Shown piece after piece: positions 23,728-34,532 of a stretch of DNA of 64,000 nt. This DNA comes from Zychaea mexicana. Taxonomy: Eukaryota > Mucoromycota > Mucoromycetes > Mucorales > Lichtheimiaceae. Each line of letters starts with the position of its first letter. Position 1 is the first letter of the stretch. The stretch spans positions 930,001 through 994,000 of the forward strand of contig NW_026516665.1 of assembly GCF_025766255.1 (NCBI RefSeq), in the 5' to 3' direction. The translations under genes were made by a program, and so were the position numbers. Under the pieces are notes generated by a model. It saw nothing but the letters and a program-made list of their open reading frames with translations. It did not search any database and was not told the origin of the DNA.

Positions 23728-24977
23728 ATGGCCGACAACTCCATCAAGGTCTTTACTGGCAATTCGCACCCAGAACTTGCCAAGCTCGTTGCTAGCCGCA
23801 TTGGCATTGACTTGGCCAAGGCCGCCGTCATGAAATACTCGAACCAAGAAACGTCTGTCACTATTGGCGAGTCAGTGCGTGACGAGGATGTGTTTATTAT
23901 CCAATCCGGCTGTGGTGAGATCAACGACAACCTTATGGAACTTTTGATCATGATCAATGCATGCAAGACTGCCTCGGCTCGTCGTATTACGGCTGTCATC
24001 CCCTGCTTCCCTTACGCCCGTCAGGACAAAAAGGACAAGAGCCGTGCACCCATCACGGCCAAATTGACCGCAAACATGTTGACCGTTGCTGGCGCTAACC
24101 ATGTCATTACCATGGATTTGCACGCTTCTCAGATCCAAGGTTTCTTTAACGTCCCCGTCGATAACTTGTATTGCGAGCCTTCCATGATCAAGTACATCTC
24201 CACCCAGATTCCTAACTGGAAGAATGCATTGATTGTCTCGCCCGACGCTGGTGGTGCTAAACGGTAAGGATATTTATTATATAGAAATAGAGAAAGGGAG
24301 AATATGCGCATCTGTACAGTGTTGGAACTCATATTCGCAATTGGGTAGTGCTACGTCGATTGCAGACCGCTTAAACCTTGACTTTGCTCTGATCCACAAG
24401 GAACGTAAGCGAGCCAACGAAGTATCGCGCATGGTTTTGGTCGGTGATGTTCGCGGAAAGATTGCTATTCTTGTGGATGATATGGCAGATACGTGTGGTA
24501 CCTTGGGTCTGGCAGCCAAGACTTTGGTCGAGAATGGCGCCGAGAAGGTGTATGCCATTGTAGCCCATGGTATCTTATCGGGTAAGGCTATCAAGGTGAT
24601 TAACGAATCGGTGATCGAGAAGCTTGTGGTTACAAACACCATTCCGCATGAAGATAAAATGGTAAGTCCAAGGGGACGAGGGAGGATGGAATAAAGTTAT
24701 TATATGTGTATCTCTGCTGAGAGATGGATTATATACTACAATGACTCATTCCATGCGTGATTATACAGGCTATTTGCCCCAAGCTCGACGTCATTGATAT
24801 CTCACCCACGTTGGCTGAGGCCATCCGAAGGTAAGACTTACTTTGCTATTATTAATAGTAGTAGTAGGGGGGGGACAAAGTGGTGTCAAGTACATCTTAC
24901 TGAGTGTGCTTTATCGGCAATATAGAACCCACAATGGTGAATCAGTTTCGTATCTGTTTTCGCATGTCCCCGAATAG
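23728..24977 (+). CDS. PRS: Ribose-phosphate pyrophosphokinase (PRPP synthetase)
   Basis: Makes PRPP from ribose 5-phosphate and ATP for purine, pyrimidine, His and Trp synthesis. Four exons, 23728-24263, 24349-24661, 24769-24830 and 24926-24977, give exactly 320 residues with all phases intact. Landmarks: [20 protein letters not shown], the flexible-loop segment [60 protein letters not shown] and the PRPP-binding loop [20 protein letters not shown]. The C-terminus is [16 protein letters not shown]. It has no large insertion, so it resembles the short catalytic Prs form (Prs2/3/4-type) rather than the insertion-bearing Prs1/Prs5 type. The exact paralogue cannot be settled here. Confidence 0.95.
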
Positions 24978-26716
24978 ATTTTCTGCTTTTTCCGTTTTCT
25001 TTCCTATAATTATTTTACTTGAATTCGCTTCTCAACCTCTACAACAGCAACAGCAGCAACAGCAAAACATCATACACTTCTATCTTCTTTTCTCTCTTTC
25101 ATACTTTTCCTTTTCATATTCAAAAAAAGTTTTACCTTTTCTCTCATCATTTTGTCTTCCCCCACCTAACCCCTCCTATCAATGGCAGTTGTATACATTT
25201 TTTAAAAAAGTCTTTTAAATTTGCAGCAAACGGATTATCGCTCCTATAATTGCTGTGATCGTTATCATGTCTGTGCAACGTTTAAATTTTTAATGAGGGA
25301 ATATGCGAGCTGTCCCGTGCTCGATAGCATATATCATCATCGTCATATCTAATGTTACTGTATCTTATGGTCGTACCAACCGCGTTGATGATTCATGCAG
25401 CAAAGAGCGCATTGATGAATTGTCATTATCGTTGTTGTTTTTTTCTAACCGGTCCATGTAGGGCGCTGGAAAAACTTAAACTGGGTTAAATTACACATGT
25501 CGTTCACTACTTGTGATATAAATAGCGCGCATATGGCAAAAACAGAGTCATTCATTATAGTTTCTATTTTGTGTGTTTGATATGTATAAAGTTTCCATTT
25601 TCGCATCAAAAAATATATGGTCCTGAGTTAGCTATATGCCATGATGCCATTGTCGCTTACATAGTACATACATATGGTTTTGAAAGGGCCTGAAAGTGGA
25701 CTATCAGCAAAACTCATAATCGTGAGTTTGTCTGCCATCAGCCTTAAAAGCTGATAGATACGAATCATGTATTGAGACGAAAGTTAAGTGCCATATATAG
25801 TCGATCCCAATGGATCTCTTGTGGAGCTTTGTCGAAATATAGAAAAAGGCGGTACTAGGTAAATTGTATCATTTTATTGTTTGTAACAAATCATTATACA
25901 CAATGGCGAAGTGCATGCGCAGCTGTCGCACTGATGGAACACGGTTACTACATACACCTAGTTGTTACGTAAAGTAGATCGCCAATCAGCAATGAAATCG
26001 CTTGGTAAGGTTGCTGGTCAATCAAGTTTCATCGCTCACCACAAGATCCTTGTGTTTATTGCGCCTGCCTAAACCTTAATACTATTTACGAACAAGAGTC
26101 TGCAAATTATGATATTGTCATATCTACTGTAACAATTCGCTTTTCGACGTAAGTATTGGTGCTAATATAACGCTACTAATGGATTGACGGGCTGTTTTCA
26201 TTTTACATATCTAGCAGCAGCAGCAGCAGCAGCAGCAGCAGGTCTCCAGTACATGACTTTATGGCCGACCAACGCTTGAGCGGCTTTCTTTAACTCTTTA
26301 ACATGTCACACAAATATATTGCAGCAGCCAGCAGGCAAGTATGCGAGCCGGATTTCTTTGTATCGATGAGATTCACGGCAAAAGAACTTATCCATACAAC
26401 TTGTTGGATACAAGTTGAAAGAGCATAGCATCATGGTGTGACACATAACCTAGACTACCTTTTTTCCCGCCTTGTCTTTGATATTCACTTGGGAAGCTTC
26501 AAAGATAAAGACAAATGAAAAAGAAACACTGCATATAGTTTGTTTTGGAAGGATGTTAAAGCAATAAAAAATTACATACCTGATTTCCCACCTTTCTAAA
26601 TTTGGACCTTTCGTGGACTGCTTCTGAGGTTTTATTTTCCCCTCATCTAGAACCCCATTTAAATTTTAACCTCTTGCTTTTCTTATCATATCAAACGCCA
26701 GGATTGGATCTTCATT
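24978..26716. other. Intergenic, no gene recognised
   Basis: AT-rich DNA with a CAGCAA-type run near 25040 and the CAG repeat at 26215. Frames are short and lack coding character. The final 150 bases are a pyrimidine-rich leader for ALDH copy 2. Confidence 0.5.
26215..26240 (+). repeat. (CAG)n trinucleotide repeat in non-coding DNA
   Basis: Eight to nine CAG units in a row, not inside any supported reading frame. Confidence 0.92.
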
Positions 26717-28992
26717 ATGACGACGCTCGTGGCAAATATTACAGCCCCAGATGGCTATAAGGTTACTCGTTAGTATCGATGGTTAACATCTTATGTGGTC
26801 GACAATGGCAGTAATAACAACAATAGCAAACAACGACAGAACCGTTCATAGTTGCATAAATAAACAACAGCTGCTGAAACAACCATTGCTACGACAATTT
26901 TATTTTAGTAAACACCGGCTTGTTTATTAACAACGACTTTGTTGTCGGTGCAAATACAACTGATACCATTAATCCGTCTACTGGAAAAGTAATTGCCTCG
27001 GTTCAGGCGGGTATGCCTATTCATGAATCACAGCAGTTTATCCACGCACACCGGAGCTTACTTTATTTGAAATTGCGTCTGTCATCATGAATAGCTGAAT
27101 CCAAACAAGTCGATCTCGCTGTTCAGGCAGCCCACAAAGCTTTTTATGGTGGATGGAAACAAAGTGACGGTCGCAAACGTGCTCGACTCATGCATAAGCT
27201 GGCAGATCTTGTTGACCGTGATTCGGATGATCTCGCTCACTTGGAAACTTTGGATAACGGCAAGCCGCTGAAGAACGCTCAAAGAGATGTAGCGGAGGTT
27301 GCCAACTACTTGTAAGATTTAGCAGCATATTCATAGGTCGAGTATATGAGCACCATTGTACCCCTAACAATTGCACATATCACAATTAGCCGATATTTTG
27401 CAGGTTTTGCTGATAAGCTTCATGGAAAAGTGATTGACGCACAAGGAAAATTGTCATACACTGTTCATGAACCAATTGGTGTTTGTGGTGCTATCATTCC
27501 ATGGAATTTTCCTGTATGTATTGTCTCTTCCATATAAGCTTCACCAACAGTGTATCATATGAGTGATCGACATAGTCAGTATCCATTGTTTATGTCTCTC
27601 TTTCCTTCAATAACGATAGATTGTGATGTTGTCCTGGAAAATCGCGCCGGCTGTATGCACAGGCAACTGTGTAGTTCTCAAAACATCAGAAATGACGCCA
27701 TTGTCAGCTTTGAAATTTGCTGCCTTGGTCAAAGAAGCCGGATTCCGTAAGTAGTAGCAGTAGCAACATGTTCCCTTTTGGGCTTTGTGCTTAATACTTA
27801 ATACATGAATCGTACTCTATCATAACCTGTTGTAGCTCCTGGAGTCATCAACATCATCACAGGTTATGGTCACCTTGCTGGAGACGCGTTGGCACGTCAC
27901 ATGAAGGTAGACAAGATTGCGTTTACTGGTTCCGTCGCCACAGGTAGAGCTATTATGAAGGCGGCTGCCGAGAGCAACTTGAAGAAAATTACCCTTGAAC
28001 TTGGTGGCAAATCACCCAATATTGTCTTTGATGACGTTGAGAATATGGATGAAGCTGTATTTTATTCAACCTTTGGCATTTATTACAATGCTGGACAAAT
28101 GTGTTTTGCAACCAGTCGTATTTACGTGGTATGTATACGCTAACTACAAAACTGATACATTTACGAGCACCTTTAGCAACGTGACATGCACCTTCTGGTT
28201 TGTTTATTATGAAATGATGCTAATGCCAAAAAAAAAACTTAAATATTTCCAGCAAGAAGGCATATATGACAAGTTCGTGGAAAATTTCAAGAAAATGGCA
28301 CAAGCCGGCAAAGTGGGATGCCCATTCGATAAAGCTACTTTCCAAGGACCTCAAATCTCTGAAGCGCATCTCAAGAAAATTATGGGCTATATTGATACTG
28401 GAAAGAAGGAAGGCGCGACCTGCTCTCTTGGTGGTAACCGTGTGGGCAACACTGGATACTTCCTTGAACCTACTGTTTTTACAGGTAAAGTGATTAAAGA
28501 AAAATAATTTTAATCCAAACTGATTCTGTTTTTGGCACTTTAAGATGTTAAGCCAGATGCGACTATCATGAAAGAAGAGATTTTTGGCCCAGTGGTTGCC
28601 ATTTGTAAATTCAAGGATACAAGCGACGTAATAAGACAAGCGAATGATACACCTTTTGGCCTTGCAGCCGCTGTCTTCACGTCGAATATCACACGTGCTG
28701 TTACGGTATCGAATGCACTTGAAGCTGGCTCAGTGTGTAAGTTATCTAACCTTTGGTTTTGGCTTTTCTATTATCTATAGCAATGTATATTTACTAACTG
28801 TCGTCATCGTTGCTGTCGATCTTTTTGTTTTGTTTGAAAAAAAAAGGGGTTAACTGCACTAGCGTTGTCAATGAGAGAAATCCATTCGGTGGTTATAAAC
28901 AGAGTGGATTCGGGCGCGAGAATAGCAATTATGCTCTGGATAACTATACCCAAGTTAAATCGATCAAGATTAATCTTAGCAGCAAACTTTAA
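26717..28992 (+). CDS. NAD(P)-dependent aldehyde dehydrogenase, copy 2
   Basis: Nine exons (26717-26768, 26909-27010, 27095-27311, 27390-27513, 27620-27746, 27836-28128, 28253-28484, 28545-28736, 28847-28992) join in phase to 494 residues, the normal ALDH length. Landmarks: [49 protein letters not shown] (cofactor and active-site Asn region), [31 protein letters not shown] with the general-base Glu, and [13 protein letters not shown], where the catalytic Cys follows Met. [13 protein letters not shown] and [20 protein letters not shown] follow, ending INLSSKL. Copy 1 has GQVCCAGT at the active site, while this copy has GQMCFATS; this may alter substrate preference. Probably cytosolic, as no targeting peptide is seen. 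Confidence 0.95.
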
Positions 28993-30098
28993 AGTGTTGT
29001 TTATACAAAAGATGACAGCGTAGCTTTCAGATTTCGTTATTCATGCGTGCGTATTTTTGTCATACATTACATGATTGCAAATAAACCAGATGTTATACAT
29101 TTAATACTAATTCTTGGCCTCACCCAGCGTTCAATCATTAAATTTGAGAATTGCCATTTAAAGCTGGTAATAAATATACAGTAAGAGTATATAGATTGCT
29201 TTACTACTGTACATACAGCGTTGGAAGTCGGATTTGGCCACCAGAAACGAAATGCGCCATGATGTGAAATTGGGCCAACTGAATGAAAATGAGCCATAAT
29301 TTTAAATTTGAGCTATGTCGAGCAAGATGCTAACATGGTATCCCAAATAAACGGAGTAAGTTAAATGGATCCCTCATGGAAACAGATCGGCACAGTCGTG
29401 TACGTAGAATGAGTTCACCTTTGTTGTTGATGATAGTTATTGGCTGATTTTTTAAAGATACAGTATGAGATGAAAAGAATCATATACTGTAAATGATAAG
29501 ATGATAGATTATTTATCGAGGAGGAGGGAGGAAAAGGAGGAGGAGGAGGAGGAGGAGGAAGGAGGTCGTTTTGATGCTATATCACGGTATACCACATATT
29601 CTATTATGAGAAGCCGAATTTTGTTATAACTTAATCCATTATACAAGAGGGTAAAGGGGTATTTAAGAATATTATATAAGATCCTAATGTATGTCTTCTT
29701 GTTTTTGATTGCTGTAATCCATAATACAGTAGGTGGTCTGAAAAGATGATGGAAAAAATAGGGAAGGGGAAGGGAGAGAGAGGAATAGCATCATTCGGGT
29801 TTCCATTACTTGATATATTCTCAATTATCTTTTAAGTGGTCAGCTCATTAGTAAAAGACAGAACACTCGGTGCAATAAAAGCAATCTCTCTAATGGTCAC
29901 CGGTATACTCTCAAACGTTCAGATCTCTTTTCAAAATCGACCGGCAATATCAACACTTTATATGATGATCAATTTGAGTCAACTACAAATCATCTTTGTA
30001 TTTTGAAAGTTAAAAATACAACAAAAGTATTTTTAAGCATTCCATTTCATATTGTAAAGTGCTTTTAAAACCAAGTAAAAGAGAAATAGTAACTTTTA
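28993..30098. other. Intergenic, start of a gene-poor island
   Basis: AT-rich with no coding frames. It contains a degenerate repeat with the core AAATGRGCCA at about 29225-29300 and the GGA run listed separately. Confidence 0.5.
29519..29566. repeat. Purine-rich (GGA)n repeat
   Basis: About 48 bases of GAGGAGGGAGG-type purine sequence with no coding context. Confidence 0.9.
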
Positions 30099-30541
30099 TC
30101 AAAAATAGTGACGCGTGAAGAGGCTGCATCTGGCAACGTCTGCTCGGACCTCCTCAGGCGTCACATGGTTTTTGACCATTTCACGCACTCGCTGAGGGTA
30201 GTTTGCAATTTCCGAGAACTCTTCCCTGTAAGCCAACAGAGCAAAACGCAGCTTGGAAAGGATGACTTTATTGACACCCTCTGAAGCCTTCAATTCGAAA
30301 TCGAAGCTAATGCCGTTACGTGAAACGACGTCTTCGTACAGTTGACCCCCGTTTTCTGTATGTATCCTTGAGATTTTGCTTAACTGTAGTTAGTAACATG
30401 GAATTGTGCTTTCTATCAGAAATATCTTTTACTACTTACGTTCAAGGCATTGATACGTCCAACGGGGACCGAATCACATTCGATGAAGCCATCGTCCGAT
30501 GTTGCTGCTTGATTGTTTATGCTGTCGCTAACGATGTTCAT
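30099..30541 (-). CDS. Hypothetical protein, probably two exons or decayed
   Basis: The 3' exon (30360-30099) has strong coding character: GGQLYEDVVSRNGISFDFEL, KASEGVNKVILSKLRFALLA, YREEFSEIANYPQRVREMVK, then a C-terminus with TPEEVRADVARCSLF. The 5' exon (30541 down to about 30440) begins MNIVSDSINNQAATSDDGFI and ends PVGRINALN before a GTAAGT donor. A clear ATACAG acceptor precedes the 3' exon, but the phases disagree: joining at the obvious sites puts the second exon one base out of its good frame. Either a base has been lost or an unseen exon lies between. I do not recognise the family. Lying in the transposon-rich island, it could be part of a mobile element. Confidence 0.4.
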
Positions 30542-31370
30542 CTACAAGAGTGATATGCGATTTATAGTTAGTATAATGATGCAATATTTTGACTTGGTAA
30601 ATGAAAGGATGGATTAATTGGATCACACCTTGCGTGAGTGAAAATCTTTATAAACAAAAATGAAGAAGGATTTCGCACACTTGCTGATCCACGAAGTATA
30701 TATACTACCATCGGGGATACGACTTTGGTAAAACGGATCGGGACCCGGTTCTCATTATTTAACTCTGAATATGGTGAGCGAACCAAAACACTCTTTCTTT
30801 CCATTTTCTGTTTTTTTCAGATTCTACTTCCTGTTTGCATTTACTCTTGGATTCGCTGCTTTATACGCTGATTTTGTTGCTAAAAGCTACTTGAAGCGCC
30901 CATGTTGGTAATTCTCATGCTCGGCTTCTTTCCGTAGAGTTGTGCAACATAGATGGTGATTAGGTTAAAATTTATGTTTTATAGTAAAACATTGAATGAA
31001 CCGGCGCCGACGGGCATGTGGTCGCTTCCTTGCGGTACAGGATGATGTGAGATTTATACATATGTATGCAATATGAGGGGGTGCAATAACTGAAAAAACC
31101 CCCTACCTGTGGGGAAAAAGTTATGCTAGTGAAGGGAGAATGGTACAGTATGTGTGGTGGACGGAGGATAGAAAGAGAGTAGAGAGGTACACACGAAAGA
31201 CTTGAAGTACAGATATGAGAGTTATTTGTGTTCTTGGGTGTAAGTAGCCAATGGAAGAAGTGTTAATGCGGCTTCTGGAGCTGGTCTGTCATCGTCTTTA
31301 TAGGTGTTTTCAGGATGACTTGACCGGTCTATTTCCCTGAGGACATGAATTAGCGCAGCCCAGGCCTCAT
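30542..31370. other. Intergenic, no gene recognised
   Basis: No convincing coding frame on either strand. It lies between the hypothetical gene and the 3' end of the LINE fragment. Confidence 0.4.
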
Positions 31371-32246
31371 TTAATTGCTACCGGAGAGCCCGATGTCAGA
31401 GCGAGGGAGACTATTCATGATGTGATCTTTTGTCTGCTTGTTGATAGACAGCTCTGGTATCTTGCGGAATGCTTCAGTGAGCTCTTTCAGTTTTAGTTGT
31501 AGCAGAGGGCATCTAGCGAAATGTTCACGTTTCGCTTCCGCTACCCCACAGCGACAATTTTGAACTGAATATGATGGAAGCCAATGCATACGCTATTTGA
31601 CTAGGTAGCTAGATAGAGGATGGGGTCAATTCTGCGTGTGGATCGGAGGCAGCTGATCGTTTTGTATTTCTTGGCCCCACGATTATATAATTCGTCGTCG
31701 CGCTTTTCCTTGATCGCCTGCTTAATAGGTTCGGCTATGGAGACGTTTCCATATTTTAGCTTATTGAAGAGCTGAAATATTGGATTGTGCGAGGTCAGGT
31801 ATTTCCATTGTTGTCGCGGTCTTTGTTCCATAAGAGCGTCAGTTCAACTGCGCGGACCATAGTTGTGACCGGGAGCTCGCGTAGTGGGGCTGCAAACTTG
31901 GGTTGTGGTGCACTTGTGCGCAGTTGCTTCAATGGTATATCGACCAGGACCATGGGACGATCGTCGGAAATAATGTCTTGATATGACGGTTTAGCGCCAT
32001 TTTTATGCAACCTTTCTGGGCGTTGTGTAACATCTCCATCTGCTTGGACGAAAATGCTGTAATGACAAGGCCGTACTCCAGCACCGGGCGGATGAAGGTA
32101 CGATATGCGCGCAACGCTGGCCAGAGACCGATGTCATACTGATAGATGCCTAACTGCCGTAGTATATCCATGTTGCCTGTCGCTTTTGCAGTGCGCTGGT
32201 AAACCAGGAGATCTGCATTGATACCATCGTAATTGAAGGGTATCAA
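31371..32246 (-). mobile_element. Truncated, decayed non-LTR retrotransposon (LINE) reverse transcriptase fragment
   Basis: Four minus-strand frames in sequence look like the C-terminal part of a LINE polyprotein broken by frameshifts. 32246-31929 has RQLGIYQYDIGLWPALRAYR followed by TFIRPVLEYGLVITAFSSKQ, the segment after the RT thumb (typical YRTFIRPVLEYG) and MEMLHNAQKGCIKMAL. 32010-31795 has APLRELPVTTMVRAVEL. 31831-31601 has QWKYLTSHNPIFQLFNKLKY. The last (31589-31371) contains the CxCxxxxxxxxH...CPLL zinc-knuckle pattern CRCGVAEAKREHFARCPLL seen in zf-RVT domains. The polymerase core with the YxDD box and any endonuclease are missing, as expected of a 5'-truncated insertion. It cannot move by itself. 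Confidence 0.82.
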
Positions 32247-32354
32247 ATGTTGAGTTGTCGGAAATCAAAACATTGTGATTTTTTGGATATCAACATTTTG
32301 ATTTCTGAGATATCAACTTTTGGTTCTTGGGATATTAACATTTAGTTTTTCAGG
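32238..32354. repeat. Degenerate tandem repeat, about five units of 22-25 bp
   Basis: Units begin near 32238, 32260, 32285, 32308 and 32330 with a core like GGATATCAACATTTTGATT. It abuts the broken 5' edge of the LINE fragment. Confidence 0.7.
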
Positions 32355-34532
32355 TACATATCGTAATGGTAATGGTATCAACAAATATAGCTTCAAACAG
32401 AATCCCTAGTATTCAACAGGCGTTTCTGGCTATATCCGAGTAAATTGCTATACTAAAGCTTATCACTCTGATAAAATCCAACAGGAAGAAAGGTTAATAA
32501 AACTCGATTGGGAAACGGTGGTTCATTGAAATAACTACATACTATATGGATGCAATATGAGTCCATGCGATCCAGTACACCGCTTCTCATGTTTTACTTA
32601 CCACCATATTAATATACATACAGTAACAGCTTGAGATAAAAATCTAATGGTTAGAATACTAGACAGATTACGGGCAATAGTGAAAAGCGATATGATACTA
32701 TATAAAAGATGATGAACAGCCAGTCATAAATAGCGGAAAAAGCACAGCATAATTAAAAGGCCATCTTACAATTTGTAGTCGTTAGTGGTAACAGATTTCT
32801 GACAGTTATCGAACTATTAAGTGATTAAGTGACGGTCAGAAATTAGCATATAATAGTATGATAGAGCAGGAAGAGACGATCACGCTTACCAGTTAAATGA
32901 ATATCAGCAGCAGACACACAAGCAGAGGTATGGAAGTACCTTGCGCCAAGAGACGGTGATCACCATCTAGCCAGACACACACCGCCTTATAATTTCAGCT
33001 CTGCTTTATGCTGAGGATGTCGCCTTGCTGTGATCACCGGACGATATGATGCAGTTGCTTCGTGTTGCCGAGCAACATTCACTTGACCTCGGATACCGTT
33101 GGCACCCTGACAATGTACCGTAATCGAGACTCCGTCAATAACGCAACAACACCAGCATCCTATCAGCTCTACAACACGCCTATAGCAAAAGTATGTACAG
33201 CAGTTTTGATATCTAGGAATACGCACTATGTATTTGAGGAGGGGAAAAAGTGAAACACGTCAGCAGCTGTATTGGCTTGCTGGCTCAAAAGTCTTAAGAT
33301 TCCATTCATTGGCAGGGACATGGCTTTGGCATCAACCCAAATTAATACATACGAATACGAACCAGCGACGATACGATATTACACATGCCCTAAAGCATCC
33401 AGCGAACGAAGCAACAACTAAATAAAGATTGGTAGTAATAACAACAATTTGTGTCATGTTTCCCGGTTCTATTACTGCAATAGTAATCATTATCAATCAA
33501 CCTTATGAACGTCGAAAGGGGAAAGGGAAATCATCAAATGTTTCGACCGCTTCGTTCAGGTTGTTTCCTTTTAAAAAAACACTAGCGACACATATGGCGA
33601 CTAGCGCTCTTCAGGGATCCGTCGAGTTTTCCATACTGTTTTTGAGCTCCGACGCGAATTGTCAGGAACTACTTTTTGCAATGGCGTAAAGCTAGGAAGC
33701 CTGGTGATGTATCTGCTGATATATCTATTTCCACACACTGATCGCTTGTTAATTGTACTACTTGCAGTTGCTGAACCTAATCAACTGTATGTTTTGCGTC
33801 GTAAATAATATGAAGAAAAACCTTAATTGAAAGTCTGTAAAAGAAGTGAAAACGCCCCTTCCCTTTTAACGGGAGTATCCCAGGACTTATATAGCATAAT
33901 TGCCGGGAGCACCATATTGGGCGATGGCAATCTAGGGAATAATCAGTGAGCAGAAATACAGTCGCGACCCTCGGCTGCGCCCTTTTTTAAGCATTCAGTT
34001 GTGTTTTACAATTTGAGATAAAACAGACAACTTTGTGTATTTGCATAAAGAAGAGTTTATTTAATAACTTTGGTAATATATCGCATATAGTAAATGTAAA
34101 GCTCTTGACCATTATCTAACCCCAATACAGTAATTTCAGAAACTTCAACTAGGAGTTTGTTTTCATATATATTTGTTCTTCGAAGCCCCAAGAGTATAGT
34201 AAGGAGGCGGTTTTAAAGAGAACGCAGTGCAAAGTCCAACAGGGAAACTAAACATAGTACACTTGAAAGGTCCTGATAGAATGATACACCCCCAGCGCTA
34301 CTTAACCAATCGCCATAACAAAGTGTCCGTCTGATTTGGGCTTGGGTAACATGAATGAGGTTGGTCAAAATAATTTTTCCACAAATGTAGACAGTGTATT
34401 AGTGATGATTTCAAATGTTTCAAAACAGTCATAGAAAATAGATTTAATACTTACTCCAGAGTCCGTGGCTTCCGCGCTGAGTAAAAGCACTGTCCTCTTG
34501 GCCCCAAGATACAATCGTAGTGGAATTTTCGA
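32355..34532. other. Intergenic DNA downstream of the Fanzor gene
   Basis: About 2.2 kb with scattered short frames, none with recognisable motifs. A plus frame at 33228-33425 (WLAGSKVLRFHSLAGTWLWH) has some coding flavour but no start context or family. No clear inverted terminal repeat was found by eye. Confidence 0.4.

Noticed and set aside
24129..24642. Minus-strand frames across PRPP synthetase
   Set aside because: Antisense shadows of well-supported exons.
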